NCBI RefSeq assembly: GCF_028680575.1
Contig: NZ_JAPCKI010000002.1
Coordinates: 1-64,000 of the forward strand
Direction of reading: 5' to 3'
Source: Acidovorax benzenivorans
GTDB taxonomy: Bacteria > Pseudomonadota > Gammaproteobacteria > Burkholderiales > Burkholderiaceae_C
Length of the DNA stretch: 64,000 nt
Below the pieces are notes generated by a model. That model did no database searches. It was not told the origin of the DNA and saw only the letters and a list, made by a program, of their open reading frames with translations. Position numbers and translations under genes: made by a program. Shown one piece after another: positions 41,022-48,694 of the stretch (position 1 is the stretch's first letter; the number at the start of each line of letters is the position of its first letter).

Positions 41022-41074
41022 GTTTGCTATCAATTAAATAGCTGATACGGCATATTGCACTAGCGCTACTGCCC
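41022..41074 (+). repeat. Copy of a short Comamonadaceae-type palindromic repeat
   Basis: The element reads TTTGCTATCAATTAAATAGC, then CTGATACGG, then CACTAGCGCTACTGCCC. It shares the TTTGCTAT-AATAGCTG head and the TAGCGCT tail with copies at 53601, 55052 and 63531. This copy is degenerate in its central palindrome. It lies between the Hsp70 gene and the convergent rsmI gene. Confidence 0.6.
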
Positions 41075-41110
41075 GAAAACATCGCAAACACTGCCCAGGG
41101 GCACCTGGAG

Positions 41111-42040
41111 TCAGTCCTGTACGCCGTCCTTGCGCTTCCACTCCAGCGCGGTGTCGTACAGCGCGTTGCGCGACGCGCCCGTGATCTCGGCGGCCAGGCG
41201 CACGGCGGTCTTCAGGGGCAGCTCGGCCAGCAACAGGCGCAGCACGCGGTGGCTGTCGCCCGCGTCGCTGACCACGGGCACCGGGTGCAGCAGCACCACA
41301 AATTCGCCGCGCGAGCGCTGGGGCGACCCGTCCAGCCATGCGGTCAGCGCCTGCGCTGGCTGGGTGGTGATTTCTTCAAACTGCTTGGTCAGCTCGCGCG
41401 CCAGGGTGACGGGGCGCTCGCCCAGCACGGCCAGGGCCTGGGCCAGCTCGCCAATGCGGTGGGGCGCTTCGAGCAGCACCACGCACCGGGGCTCCTGGGC
41501 CAGTTGCTGGGCAATCACGTTGGCACGCTCCGCGTTCTTGACGGGCAGGAAGCCTGCAAACACAAAGCCGCCATGCTCGGTGCTGTGGGCCACGGCACCG
41601 GCCACACTCAGTGCGGTGGTGATGCTGCTGGCACCCGGCAGCGGTACGGCGCGCAGGCCCGCTGCCTGCACTGCGGCCACCAGACGTGCGCCGGGGTCGC
41701 TCACGCCGGGGGTGCCCGCGTCGCTCACATAGGCCACGCGCTGGCCTTGCTGCAGCCGGTGCACCACGTTCTGTGCGGCTTCGGCCTCGTTGTGCTGGTG
41801 CACGGCCAGCAACTGGCTGGCGCTCTTGTCGATGCCGTAGGCGCGCAGCATCGACTGCGTATGGCGTGTGTCTTCGCAGGCCACCGTGTCGGCCAGTTGC
41901 AGCACATGCAGTGCGCGCAGGGTGATGTCGGCCAGGTTGCCGATGGGCGTGGCCACCACGTACAGTGCGCCCTGCGGATAATGCTGCGCAGCAGCGGCGT
42001 CGTGCGCCGCACCCTGGGCTGAAGCGAAAGATGCGCTCAA
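41111..42040 (-). CDS. rsmI: 16S rRNA (cytidine-2'-O)-methyltransferase RsmI
   Basis: A tetrapyrrole-methylase-fold enzyme that methylates C1402 of 16S rRNA. Motifs are LYVVATPIGNLADITLRAL near the start, CEDTRHTQSMLRAYGI, VSDAGTPGVSDPG and LPGASSITTALSVAG. From the TTG at 42040 it has 309 residues. An AAGGA six bases upstream supports that start over a GTG at 42064. The start codon shares its first base with the start of the divergent yraN gene, so the two are tightly linked. Confidence 0.93.
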   Translation of the reverse strand: MSASFASAQGAAHDAAAAQHYPQGALYVVATPIGNLADITLRALHVLQLADTVACEDTRHTQSMLRAYGIDKSASQLLAVHQHNEAEAAQNVVHRLQQGQRVAYVSDAGTPGVSDPGARLVAAVQAAGLRAVPLPGASSITTALSVAGAVAHSTEHGGFVFAGFLPVKNAERANVIAQQLAQEPRCVVLLEAPHRIGELAQALAVLGERPVTLARELTKQFEEITTQPAQALTAWLDGSPQRSRGEFVVLLHPVPVVSDAGDSHRVLRLLLAELPLKTAVRLAAEITGASRNALYDTALEWKRKDGVQD

Positions 42041-42450
42041 TGAATTTCCTTGGAAAAAGACCACCCGCCGTTGCCACCCCAGGGGCTGCCAAAAAAGCCA
42101 CCACGCGTGAGCGGGGCAACGCCGCTGAGGACCAGGCTCTGGCCCATCTGCAGGCGGCGGGCCTGCAACTGGCGGTGCGCAATTATCGGACGCCCGGGCG
42201 CGGCGGGGGCGAGATTGATCTGGTGATGCGTGACCGGGACGGCACCCTGGTGTTTGTGGAGGTGCGCAGCCGCGCGCACAGCGGTTTTGGTGGCGCCGGT
42301 GCCAGCATCAGTGCCACCAAGCAGCAGCGCATCATCTTCGCCGCGCGGCACTACCTGCTGCGGCTGCCGTCGCCACCGCCCTGCCGGTTTGATGTCGTGC
42401 TGGTGGAGGAGGGGGTGCAGTGGCTCCGGGCGGCGTTCGATGCGCAGTAG
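42040..42450 (+). CDS. yraN: YraN/UPF0102 family nuclease-fold protein
   Basis: A 136-residue protein of the UPF0102 family with a restriction-endonuclease-like fold: RGNAAEDQALAHLQAAGLQL, NYRTPGRGGGEIDLVMRD and VFVEVRSRAH carry the acidic and lysine-type active-site pattern (E-D-ExR). Its exact role is unknown. It is conserved next to rsmI in many proteobacteria. ATG 42040 is used here; an in-frame ATG at 42031 is also possible and would overlap the rsmI coding region. Confidence 0.88.
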   Translation: MNFLGKRPPAVATPGAAKKATTRERGNAAEDQALAHLQAAGLQLAVRNYRTPGRGGGEIDLVMRDRDGTLVFVEVRSRAHSGFGGAGASISATKQQRIIFAARHYLLRLPSPPPCRFDVVLVEEGVQWLRAAFDAQ

Positions 42451-42540
42451 CAGCGGGCGCTGTACCGGTCGCCAGCGCAATGCAGATGGCTACGGTTTGC
42501 TACAAAAGCTGTAACACGCGGCGGGTATCATCGGGCCCTC

Positions 42541-43140
42541 ATGCTTGAGCAACGTATCCAACAGCATTTCATCGACAGTGCCGACCTGAAGTACCAGGCC
42601 GCGCAAACCCTGAGCCACCCCATCGCCGCTGCCGTACAGGCCGTGCTGGCCTGCGTGACCAGTGGCGGCAAGGTGCTGGCCTGTGGCAACGGCCCGTCTG
42701 CCGCCGAGGCGCAACAGTTCGCCGCATTCTGCGTGGCTGGCTTTGAGCGCGAACGCCCCGAGCTGGCTGCGCTGGCGCTCACGTCGGACAGCACCCTGCT
42801 CACGGCGGCTGCGGGCAACAACGATGCCACCCAGCAGTTTGGGCGCCAGGTGCGAGCCCTGGGCCAGGCGGGCGATGTGCTGCTGGCCCTGACGGTGCAC
42901 GGCAACGACCTCAACCTGCTGGCCGCCGCCGAAGCCGCGCACGAGCGCGATATGACGGTGGTGGTGTTGGCAGGCCGCACCGGCGGCAAGCTGGCCGCCA
43001 TGCTGCGGGAGACCGACGTTTTGATCAGCGTGCCCCACGACCGTGCGGCGCGCGTGCGCGAAGTCCATACGCTGGTACTGCACTGCCTGAGCGATGGCGT
43101 GGACGCACAGTTACTTGGTGAACAGGAGATTCCACTATGA
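42541..43140 (+). CDS. diaA: DiaA/GmhA-family SIS-domain protein
   Basis: A 199-residue SIS-domain protein. The phosphosugar-binding fold shows VLACGNGPSAAEAQQFAA at about residues 46-63 and LLALTVHGNDLNLLAA. DiaA and the heptose isomerase GmhA are close paralogues. The rsmI-yraN-X-dolP neighbourhood points to DiaA, a DnaA-binding protein that aids timely initiation at oriC. An isomerase role is the alternative. The canonical GNGGSA loop reads GNGPSA here. The stop overlaps the dolP start. Confidence 0.85.
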   Translation: MLEQRIQQHFIDSADLKYQAAQTLSHPIAAAVQAVLACVTSGGKVLACGNGPSAAEAQQFAAFCVAGFERERPELAALALTSDSTLLTAAAGNNDATQQFGRQVRALGQAGDVLLALTVHGNDLNLLAAAEAAHERDMTVVVLAGRTGGKLAAMLRETDVLISVPHDRAARVREVHTLVLHCLSDGVDAQLLGEQEIPL

Positions 43141-43802
43141 ACCCGACAACCCTGAACCGAACCCGCCGCGTGGTGGGTATTGCCCTGGCTGCTGCTGCAC
43201 TGGCCGCCGGGCTATCGGCCTGCGCGCCCCTGATCGTCGGCGGCGCCGTGGTCGGCGGCGTGATGGCGGTAGACCGCCGCACAACTGGCACCCAGATCGA
43301 AGACGAGGGCATCGAGCTGCGCGCGGCCAACCGCATTCGCGAAGCCCTGGGTGACCGTGCCCATGTCAACGTGACCAGCTACAACCGCCAGGCCCTGCTG
43401 ACCGGTGAAGTCGCCACGGCCCAGGACCGCCAGGCGGTGGAGCAGATGGTGTCGCAGGTAGAGAACGTGCGCTCCGTGGTCAACGACCTGGCCGTGATGC
43501 CCAGCTCCACGCTGGGTCAGCGGTCCACCGACACCTTCATCACCGGCAAGGTACGCGCGAGTCTGGTGGACGCGCAGGACATTTCGGCCAACTCCTTCAA
43601 GGTGGTGACCGAGCGCAACATCGTCTACCTGATGGGCCGCGTCTCGCAGCGCGAGGCCAACCGGGCCACGGACATTGCCCGTGGCGTGAGCGATGTGCGC
43701 AAGGTGGTGCGCGTGTTCGAGATCGTGTCGGAAGAAGAACTGCGCCGCATTGCGCCCCAGCCCGCGCCGGTGACCACCGATACCAAGCCTGCCGGGGGCT
43801 GA
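43137..43802 (+). CDS. dolP: DolP/YraP-like lipoprotein with two BON domains
   Basis: A 221-residue lipoprotein. The signal peptide ends in LSACAP with the lipid-carrying Cys at residue 29. Two BON domains follow (about residues 60-130 and 138-205), marked by NVTSYNRQALLTGEV and VVTERNIVYLMGRVSQREA. DolP localises to the division site and supports outer-membrane integrity. Four bases overlap with diaA, and a strong terminator follows, so yraN-diaA-dolP may end together here. Confidence 0.9.
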   Translation: MNPTTLNRTRRVVGIALAAAALAAGLSACAPLIVGGAVVGGVMAVDRRTTGTQIEDEGIELRAANRIREALGDRAHVNVTSYNRQALLTGEVATAQDRQAVEQMVSQVENVRSVVNDLAVMPSSTLGQRSTDTFITGKVRASLVDAQDISANSFKVVTERNIVYLMGRVSQREANRATDIARGVSDVRKVVRVFEIVSEEELRRIAPQPAPVTTDTKPAGG

Positions 43803-43830
43803 GTGCGGCAGGGTTAGACCGCCGGACTCC

Positions 43831-43867
43831 AAGTCCCAGGCCGCGTTGCGTGGCCTGGGACTTTTTT
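43831..43867 (+). terminator. Rho-independent terminator after dolP
   Basis: AAGTCCCAGGCC (43831-43842) pairs perfectly with GGCCTGGGACTT (43852-43863), with a nine-base loop, and is followed by a run of T residues ending TTTTC. It lies 29 bases after the dolP stop. Confidence 0.9.
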
Positions 43868-43970
43868 CTTGGGGCGCGGCACCCACGAACGCAGCTGCAC
43901 AGATGGCTTCACCGGGCCACCGGGTGGTCGCCCTTGTAGGGTGAAGGCGCAGCAGGTGATTGAAGAGGGG

Positions 43971-44885
43971 TTACTTCAAGCGCTGAATCAGGCTGGACGT
44001 ATCCCAGCGGTGGCCGCCCATCTTCTGCACGTCGGCATAGAACTGGTCCACCAGCGCCGTCACGGGCACGCGTGATCCGTTGCGCTTGGCTTCGTCCAGC
44101 ACCAGGCCCAGGTCCTTGCGCATCCAGTCCACGGCAAAACCAAAGTCGAACTTGCCGTCCACCATGGTCTTGCCACGGTTGTCCATCTGCCAGCTCTGAG
44201 CGGCGCCCTTGCCGATCACTTCCAGCACCTGCTTCATGTCCAGCCCGGCGTTCTGGCCAAACGCCACGGCTTCCGACAGGGCTTGCACCAGCCCGGCGAT
44301 GCAGATCTGGTTGACCATCTTGGCCAGTTGGCCCGAGCCGCTGGCACCCAGCAACGTGAAGGCGCGCGAGAACGCCATGGCCACGGGCTGAGCAGCCTCG
44401 AAGGCTGCGGCATCGCCGCCGCACATCACGGTCAGCAGGCCGTTTTGCGCACCGGCCTGGCCGCCGGACACGGGGGCATCCACAAACTGCAGGCCCAGTG
44501 CCTGGGCGGCGGCATACAGCTCGCGCGCGACCTCGGCCGATGCCGTGGTGTGGTCCACAAAAATGGCGCCGGGCTTCATGCCTGCAAAGGCGCCGTCAGC
44601 GCCCAGCGTGACCGAGCGCAGGTCGTCGTCATTGCCCACACAGCAGAACACGATGTCGGCACCTGCAGCCGCCTCGCGGGGCGTGGCTGCATGCTGGGGG
44701 GCCTTGGTGCCCGCATACTCTGCGCACCATGCTGCGGATTTGGTAGCGGTCCGGTTGTACACAGTGACTTCATGACCAGCCAGCGCCAGGTGGCCTGCCA
44801 TGGGGTAGCCCATCACGCCCAGGCCCAGAAAGGCGACTTTGCGGGAGGGAGTGGTGTCGTAGTTGCGGGGGTTAGTGCTTGGCAT
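43971..44885 (-). CDS. NAD(P)-dependent beta-hydroxyacid dehydrogenase (GarR-like)
   Basis: A 304-residue member of the 3-hydroxyisobutyrate/tartronate-semialdehyde reductase family. The Rossmann motif VAFLGLGVMGYPMAGHL is at residues 17-33. The substrate loop DAPVSGGQAGAQNGLLTVMCGG is present as DAPVSGG followed by GLLTVM, and the catalytic lysine lies in GSGQLAKMVNQICI. Such enzymes reduce 2-hydroxy-3-oxopropionate or related semialdehydes. The exact substrate is unknown. It is transcribed alone, downstream of the pilU terminator. Confidence 0.87.
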   Translation of the reverse strand: MPSTNPRNYDTTPSRKVAFLGLGVMGYPMAGHLALAGHEVTVYNRTATKSAAWCAEYAGTKAPQHAATPREAAAGADIVFCCVGNDDDLRSVTLGADGAFAGMKPGAIFVDHTTASAEVARELYAAAQALGLQFVDAPVSGGQAGAQNGLLTVMCGGDAAAFEAAQPVAMAFSRAFTLLGASGSGQLAKMVNQICIAGLVQALSEAVAFGQNAGLDMKQVLEVIGKGAAQSWQMDNRGKTMVDGKFDFGFAVDWMRKDLGLVLDEAKRNGSRVPVTALVDQFYADVQKMGGHRWDTSSLIQRLK

Positions 44886-44917
44886 GGTGTGACGGCAAGA
44901 TGATGCAAAAGTATGCG

Positions 44918-44948
44918 TGAAAACGAAAACCCGCCCAGGAGGGCGGGT
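44918..44948 (-). terminator. Rho-independent terminator after pilU
   Basis: On the minus strand, ACCCGCCC (44948-44941 complement) pairs with GGGCGGGT around a TCCT loop and is followed by TTTCGTTT. It ends the pilT-CNBD-pilU block 35 bases after the pilU stop and before the dehydrogenase start. Confidence 0.8.
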
Positions 44949-44984
44949 GAAGCGGTGCGAAGGTGTATGGACCTGGCTCTGGGG

Positions 44985-46121
44985 TCAAACGATCGCGAAA
45001 TGCTCGGTGCCCTGTGCCAGGTCGGGTGACTTGGCGCGCTGGCTGTTGAGCTTGATCTGCAGGCGCAGGTCGTTGAGCGAGTCGGCATTGCGCAGCGCGT
45101 CTTCGTAGCTGATGACGTTGGCCTCATAGGCATCGAACAGCGCCTGGTCGAAGGTCTGCATGCCCAGGTTGCGGCTCTTCTTCATGATCTCCTTGATCTC
45201 GGAGACTTCACCCTTGAAGATCAGGTCGGAGATCAACGGGGTGTTGAGCATCACTTCCACCGCAGCGGCTCGGCCCTTGCCATCCTGCTTGGGGATCAGG
45301 CGTTGCGACACCATGGCGCGCAGGTTGAGCGACAGGTCCATGAGCAACTGGGCGCGGCGCTCTTCCGGGAAGAAGTTGATGATCCGGTCCAGCGCCTGGT
45401 TGGCGCTGTTGGCGTGCAGCGTGGCCAGGCACAAGTGTCCGGTTTCGGCAAACGCCACGGCATGTTCCATGGTCTCACGGTCGCGGATTTCGCCCATCAG
45501 GATCACGTCGGGTGCCTGGCGCAGCGTGTTCTTGAGCGCGGCCTCCCAGCTGTCGGTATCCAGGCCCACTTCGCGCTGTGTCACCACGCAGTTCTTGTGT
45601 GGGTGCACGAACTCGACGGGGTCTTCCACCGTGATGATGTGGCCGAACGAGTTCTCGTTGCGCCAGTCCACCATGGCGGCCAGCGTGGTGGACTTGCCCG
45701 AGCCCGTGGCACCCACCAGGATGCACAGGCCGCGCTTGGTCATCGTCACTTCCTTGAGCACCTGCGGCACACCCAGGCCGTCGATGGTGGGCAACGTGAG
45801 CGGAATGGTCCGCAGCACCATGCCGACCTTGCCCTGCTGGATGAAGGCGTTGACGCGGAAGCGCCCGATGCCAGCAGGCGAGATGGCGAAGTTGCACTCC
45901 TTGGTGCGCTCGAAGTCGGCCACCTGCTTGTCGCTCATGATGGCACGCGCCAGCGTGAGCGTGTGGTTGGACGTGAGGGGTTGCGGCGACACCTTGGTCA
46001 CCTTGCCATCGACCTTGATGGCAGGCGGAAACTCTGCCGTGATGAACAAGTCGCTGCCATTGCGACTCACCATCAGCTTGAGCAGGTCATTGATGAATTT
46101 ACTGGCCTGATCGCGTTCCAT
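44985..46121 (-). CDS. pilU: PilU, accessory type IV pilus retraction ATPase
   Basis: A 378-residue PilT-family secretion ATPase that works with PilT to pull in type IV pili. Walker A is GATGSGKSTTLAAMVD at about residue 136. The Asp box ITVEDPVEFVH, Walker B DVILMGEIRDRETME and His box GHLCLATLHANSANQ follow. The N-terminal SRNGSDLFITAEFPPAIKVDG and lack of the PilT AIRNLIRE helix mark it as PilU. ATG 46121 has an AGAAC context with a moderate RBS. It lies 58 bp after the CNBD gene. Confidence 0.93.
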   Translation of the reverse strand: MERDQASKFINDLLKLMVSRNGSDLFITAEFPPAIKVDGKVTKVSPQPLTSNHTLTLARAIMSDKQVADFERTKECNFAISPAGIGRFRVNAFIQQGKVGMVLRTIPLTLPTIDGLGVPQVLKEVTMTKRGLCILVGATGSGKSTTLAAMVDWRNENSFGHIITVEDPVEFVHPHKNCVVTQREVGLDTDSWEAALKNTLRQAPDVILMGEIRDRETMEHAVAFAETGHLCLATLHANSANQALDRIINFFPEERRAQLLMDLSLNLRAMVSQRLIPKQDGKGRAAAVEVMLNTPLISDLIFKGEVSEIKEIMKKSRNLGMQTFDQALFDAYEANVISYEDALRNADSLNDLRLQIKLNSQRAKSPDLAQGTEHFAIV

Positions 46122-46179
46122 CAGAAGTTCTCCCGGGGGTAGTCGTCTACCGGACGATCTGGGGTCATGGATAGGTGCA

Positions 46180-46815
46180 TCATTTCTGGTTGTCGCTCAG
46201 GCGTGCGCTCACCACGCGCAGGCGCAGCGACAGCTTGCGCGCCAGCAGCGCAATCAGGCTGGCTGCCAGTTGCGGGTCCTTGGTCATCATGTCGTCCATG
46301 GCCTCGGCGGAGAGCACGGCGATCTCGCAGTCGGTCAGCGTGGTGCAGGCCGAAAAGCGGATGCCGCTGTCCAGCAGCGACATCTCGCCCAGGATGTCTC
46401 CTGGGCGCGTTTCGGCCAGGCGCAGTTGCTCGCCCCAAGGCTGCACGCGGTCCACGGCGATGGTGCCGGTGAGCAGCACGACCATGAAGTTGCCGTACTC
46501 GTCCTGGCGGATCACGTCGCGGTTGGACGGGACAGCCGCAAACTCAAAAAAGCGCTCCATGCGCTCCACGGCATCCTTGTCCAGGTGTGCCATGTATTTG
46601 TCCTTGGCCCACAGGCCTTGCAGCAGCTTGCCGCCCCGGCTGGTGGGCAGGCGCTTGGCGCCTACTTCCACGGCACGCGCCTCCCAGGGCACCAGCATGG
46701 AGTCGTCCACACCCTGGCCCGCAAACGCGGTGGAAAACAGCACGGAATCCGTGTGGTCGTCCGATGGCTTGCCGCTGCGGGCTTTCATTTTCAGAAGGCT
46801 CAGAATGCCTTTCAT
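46180..46815 (-). CDS. Cyclic-nucleotide-binding-domain protein between pilT and pilU
   Basis: A 211-residue protein with one cyclic-nucleotide-binding fold at about residues 80-195 (FMVVLLTGTIAVDRV, RPGDILGEMSLLDSGIRFS). It has no DNA-binding domain, unlike Crp. The phosphate-binding cassette GEMSLLDSGIRFSAC is present with Arg replaced or shifted, so ligand binding is uncertain. Position between pilT and pilU suggests that it feeds a nucleotide or protein signal into pilus retraction. It contains many Met residues at the start; ATG 46815 is the only good start. Confidence 0.85.
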   Translation of the reverse strand: MKGILSLLKMKARSGKPSDDHTDSVLFSTAFAGQGVDDSMLVPWEARAVEVGAKRLPTSRGGKLLQGLWAKDKYMAHLDKDAVERMERFFEFAAVPSNRDVIRQDEYGNFMVVLLTGTIAVDRVQPWGEQLRLAETRPGDILGEMSLLDSGIRFSACTTLTDCEIAVLSAEAMDDMMTKDPQLAASLIALLARKLSLRLRVVSARLSDNQK

Positions 46816-46882
46816 ATCGCGCTCCGGTATGCGGCACCTGCTGGCGCCGCAAAGTCGTTCATGGGGGTGTGCTGTCGGGGGC

Positions 46883-47926
46883 TCAGCCGGGGAAGTTCTC
46901 GGGGATCTTGGCCTTGCTGCGTGCTTCGGCCGGGCTGATGATGTTGCGGCGCACGAGGTCGGTGAGGTTCTGGTCCAGCGTCTGCATGCCCACGCTGTTG
47001 CTGGTCTGGATGGTGGAGTACATCTGCGCTACCTTGGCCTCCCGGATCAGGTTGCGGATGGCGCTGGTGCCCAGCATGATCTCGTGCGCGGCCACGCGGC
47101 CAGATCCGTCCTTGGTCTTACACAGTGTCTGCGAGATCACGGCCTGCAGCGATTCGGACAACATGGCGCGGACCATTTCCTTTTCTTCGGCCGGGAACAC
47201 GTCAATGATCCGGTCGATGGTCTTGGCGGCGCTGGATGTGTGCAGCGTGCCAAACACCAAGTGACCTGTTTCCGCAGCCGTCATGGCCAGGCGGATGGTT
47301 TCGAGGTCGCGCATTTCGCCCACCAGGATGGCGTCCGGGTCTTCACGCAGTGCGGACTTCAGGGCCGCCGCGAACGACAGCGTCATCGGGCCGACTTCAC
47401 GCTGGTTGATCAGGCACTTCTTGGACTCGTGCACGAACTCGATCGGGTCTTCCACCGTGAGGATGTGGCCGTATTCGGATTCGTTGAGGTAGTTGACCAT
47501 GGCCGCCAGCGTGGTGGACTTGCCCGAGCCCGTGGGGCCAGTCACCAGCACCAGGCCCCGTGGCTTCAAGGCCAGGTCGCCAAAGATCTTGGGGGCGTTG
47601 AGCTGCTCCAGCGTCAGGATCTTGCTCGGAATCGTCCGGAACACGGCGGCCGCGCCCCGGTTCTGGTTGAAGGCGTTGACGCGAAAGCGTGCAAGGCCTT
47701 CGATCTCGAAAGAAAAGTCCACCTCCAGAAACTCTTCATATGTCTTGCGCTGCGCGTCGCTCATGATGTCGTACACCATGGCGTGTACGGTCTTGTGGTC
47801 CAGCGCATCGACATTAATGCGCCGCACATCGCCGTGGACCCGGATCATGGGCGGCAGACCGGCGGAAAGGTGCAGGTCGGAGGCCTTGTTCTTCACGCTG
47901 AACGCGAGCAATTGGGTAATGTCCAC
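46883..47926 (-). CDS. pilT: PilT, type IV pilus retraction ATPase
   Basis: A 347-residue hexameric motor for pilus retraction and twitching motility. It has the classic start DITQLLAFSVKNKASDLHLS, Walker A GPTGSGKSTTLAAMVNYLN, Asp box LTVEDPIEFVH, Walker B DAILVGEMRDLETIRLA, His box GHLVFGTLHTSSAAK and the C-terminal AIRNLIREAKVAQ helix. The start codon is GTG at 47926. It is divergent from yggS, with only 37 bp between the starts. Confidence 0.95.
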   Translation of the reverse strand: MDITQLLAFSVKNKASDLHLSAGLPPMIRVHGDVRRINVDALDHKTVHAMVYDIMSDAQRKTYEEFLEVDFSFEIEGLARFRVNAFNQNRGAAAVFRTIPSKILTLEQLNAPKIFGDLALKPRGLVLVTGPTGSGKSTTLAAMVNYLNESEYGHILTVEDPIEFVHESKKCLINQREVGPMTLSFAAALKSALREDPDAILVGEMRDLETIRLAMTAAETGHLVFGTLHTSSAAKTIDRIIDVFPAEEKEMVRAMLSESLQAVISQTLCKTKDGSGRVAAHEIMLGTSAIRNLIREAKVAQMYSTIQTSNSVGMQTLDQNLTDLVRRNIISPAEARSKAKIPENFPG

Positions 47927-47940
47927 GGAGTCCCTCTATC

Positions 47941-47960
47941 GTTTGGTACGCTTGCCAAAC
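47941..47960. promoter_or_regulatory. Inverted repeat between pilT and yggS starts
   Basis: GTTTGG and CCAAAC bracket eight bases, and 16 of the 20 positions are symmetric. The repeat lies between the divergent pilT and yggS start codons, directly before the yggS ATG. It could be an operator or part of overlapping promoters. No known factor is recognised. Confidence 0.4.
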
Positions 47961-47963
47961 ATT

Positions 47964-48683
47964 ATGACCACGATTGCTAACAACCTCCAACAGGTTATGG
48001 GCCGGATCGCCCAGGCGTGCCAGGCCGCCGGGCGCGACCCGGCCCAGGTGGGCCTGCTAGCCGTTTCCAAGACCTTTGGCGCCGATGCGGTGCTGGAGGC
48101 GGTGGCCGCAGGCCAGCATGCCTTTGGCGAGAACTACATCCAGGAGGGCGTGGACAAGATCGCCGCCGTGCGCGCTGCCTTGCCCGATGTGGCACTGCAG
48201 TGGCACTGCATCGGCCCCATCCAAAGCAACAAGACCCGCCTGGTGGCCGAGCACTTTGACTGGGTGCACACGGTGGACCGGCTCAAGATCGCCGAGCGTC
48301 TGTCGGCCCAGCGGCCCGATCACCTGTCGCCGCTACAGATATGTATTCAGGTCAATATCGACGGTGGGCCCACCAAGTCGGGCGTGGCCCCGGCCGAGGC
48401 CCTGGACCTGGTGCGCGCTGTCGCAAAACTGCCACGGCTTGTCGTGCGGGGGCTCATGAGCATTCCTGATCATGCTCCTGAATTGGAAGCGCAACTGGCA
48501 ATCCACACCAGCGCCAGAAGGCTTTTTGACCAAATATCTGCAGTGGGTGAACCAGGCCTTGGGCAGTTCGACACTTTGTCCCTGGGCATGACCGCCGACC
48601 TGGAGGCCGCGATCCAGGCGGGCAGCACGCTGGTGCGCGTGGGCACCGGCATCTTTGGCGGTCGGACTTACCCCGCCGCTTGA
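47964..48683 (+). CDS. yggS: YggS/PLPBP, pyridoxal-phosphate homeostasis protein
   Basis: A 239-residue single-domain PLP-binding TIM-barrel protein that buffers PLP and affects amino-acid pools. The PLP lysine lies in LLAVSKTFGAD (about residue 36). FGENYIQE, WHCIGPIQSNKTRLVAE and the C-terminal LSLGMTADLEAAIQAGST phosphate-binding block are typical. ATG 47964 gives the usual length. A pilT-yggS arrangement is common in proteobacteria. Confidence 0.93.
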   Translation: MTTIANNLQQVMGRIAQACQAAGRDPAQVGLLAVSKTFGADAVLEAVAAGQHAFGENYIQEGVDKIAAVRAALPDVALQWHCIGPIQSNKTRLVAEHFDWVHTVDRLKIAERLSAQRPDHLSPLQICIQVNIDGGPTKSGVAPAEALDLVRAVAKLPRLVVRGLMSIPDHAPELEAQLAIHTSARRLFDQISAVGEPGLGQFDTLSLGMTADLEAAIQAGSTLVRVGTGIFGGRTYPAA

Positions 48684-48694
48684 ACCGGGGGGTA

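Noticed and set aside
42541..43140. Assignment as heptose isomerase GmhA
   Set aside because: The fold alone allows it, but the rsmI-yraN-X-dolP neighbourhood is that of diaA and the GNGGSA loop is changed. DiaA is kept as the name, with GmhA as the alternative.
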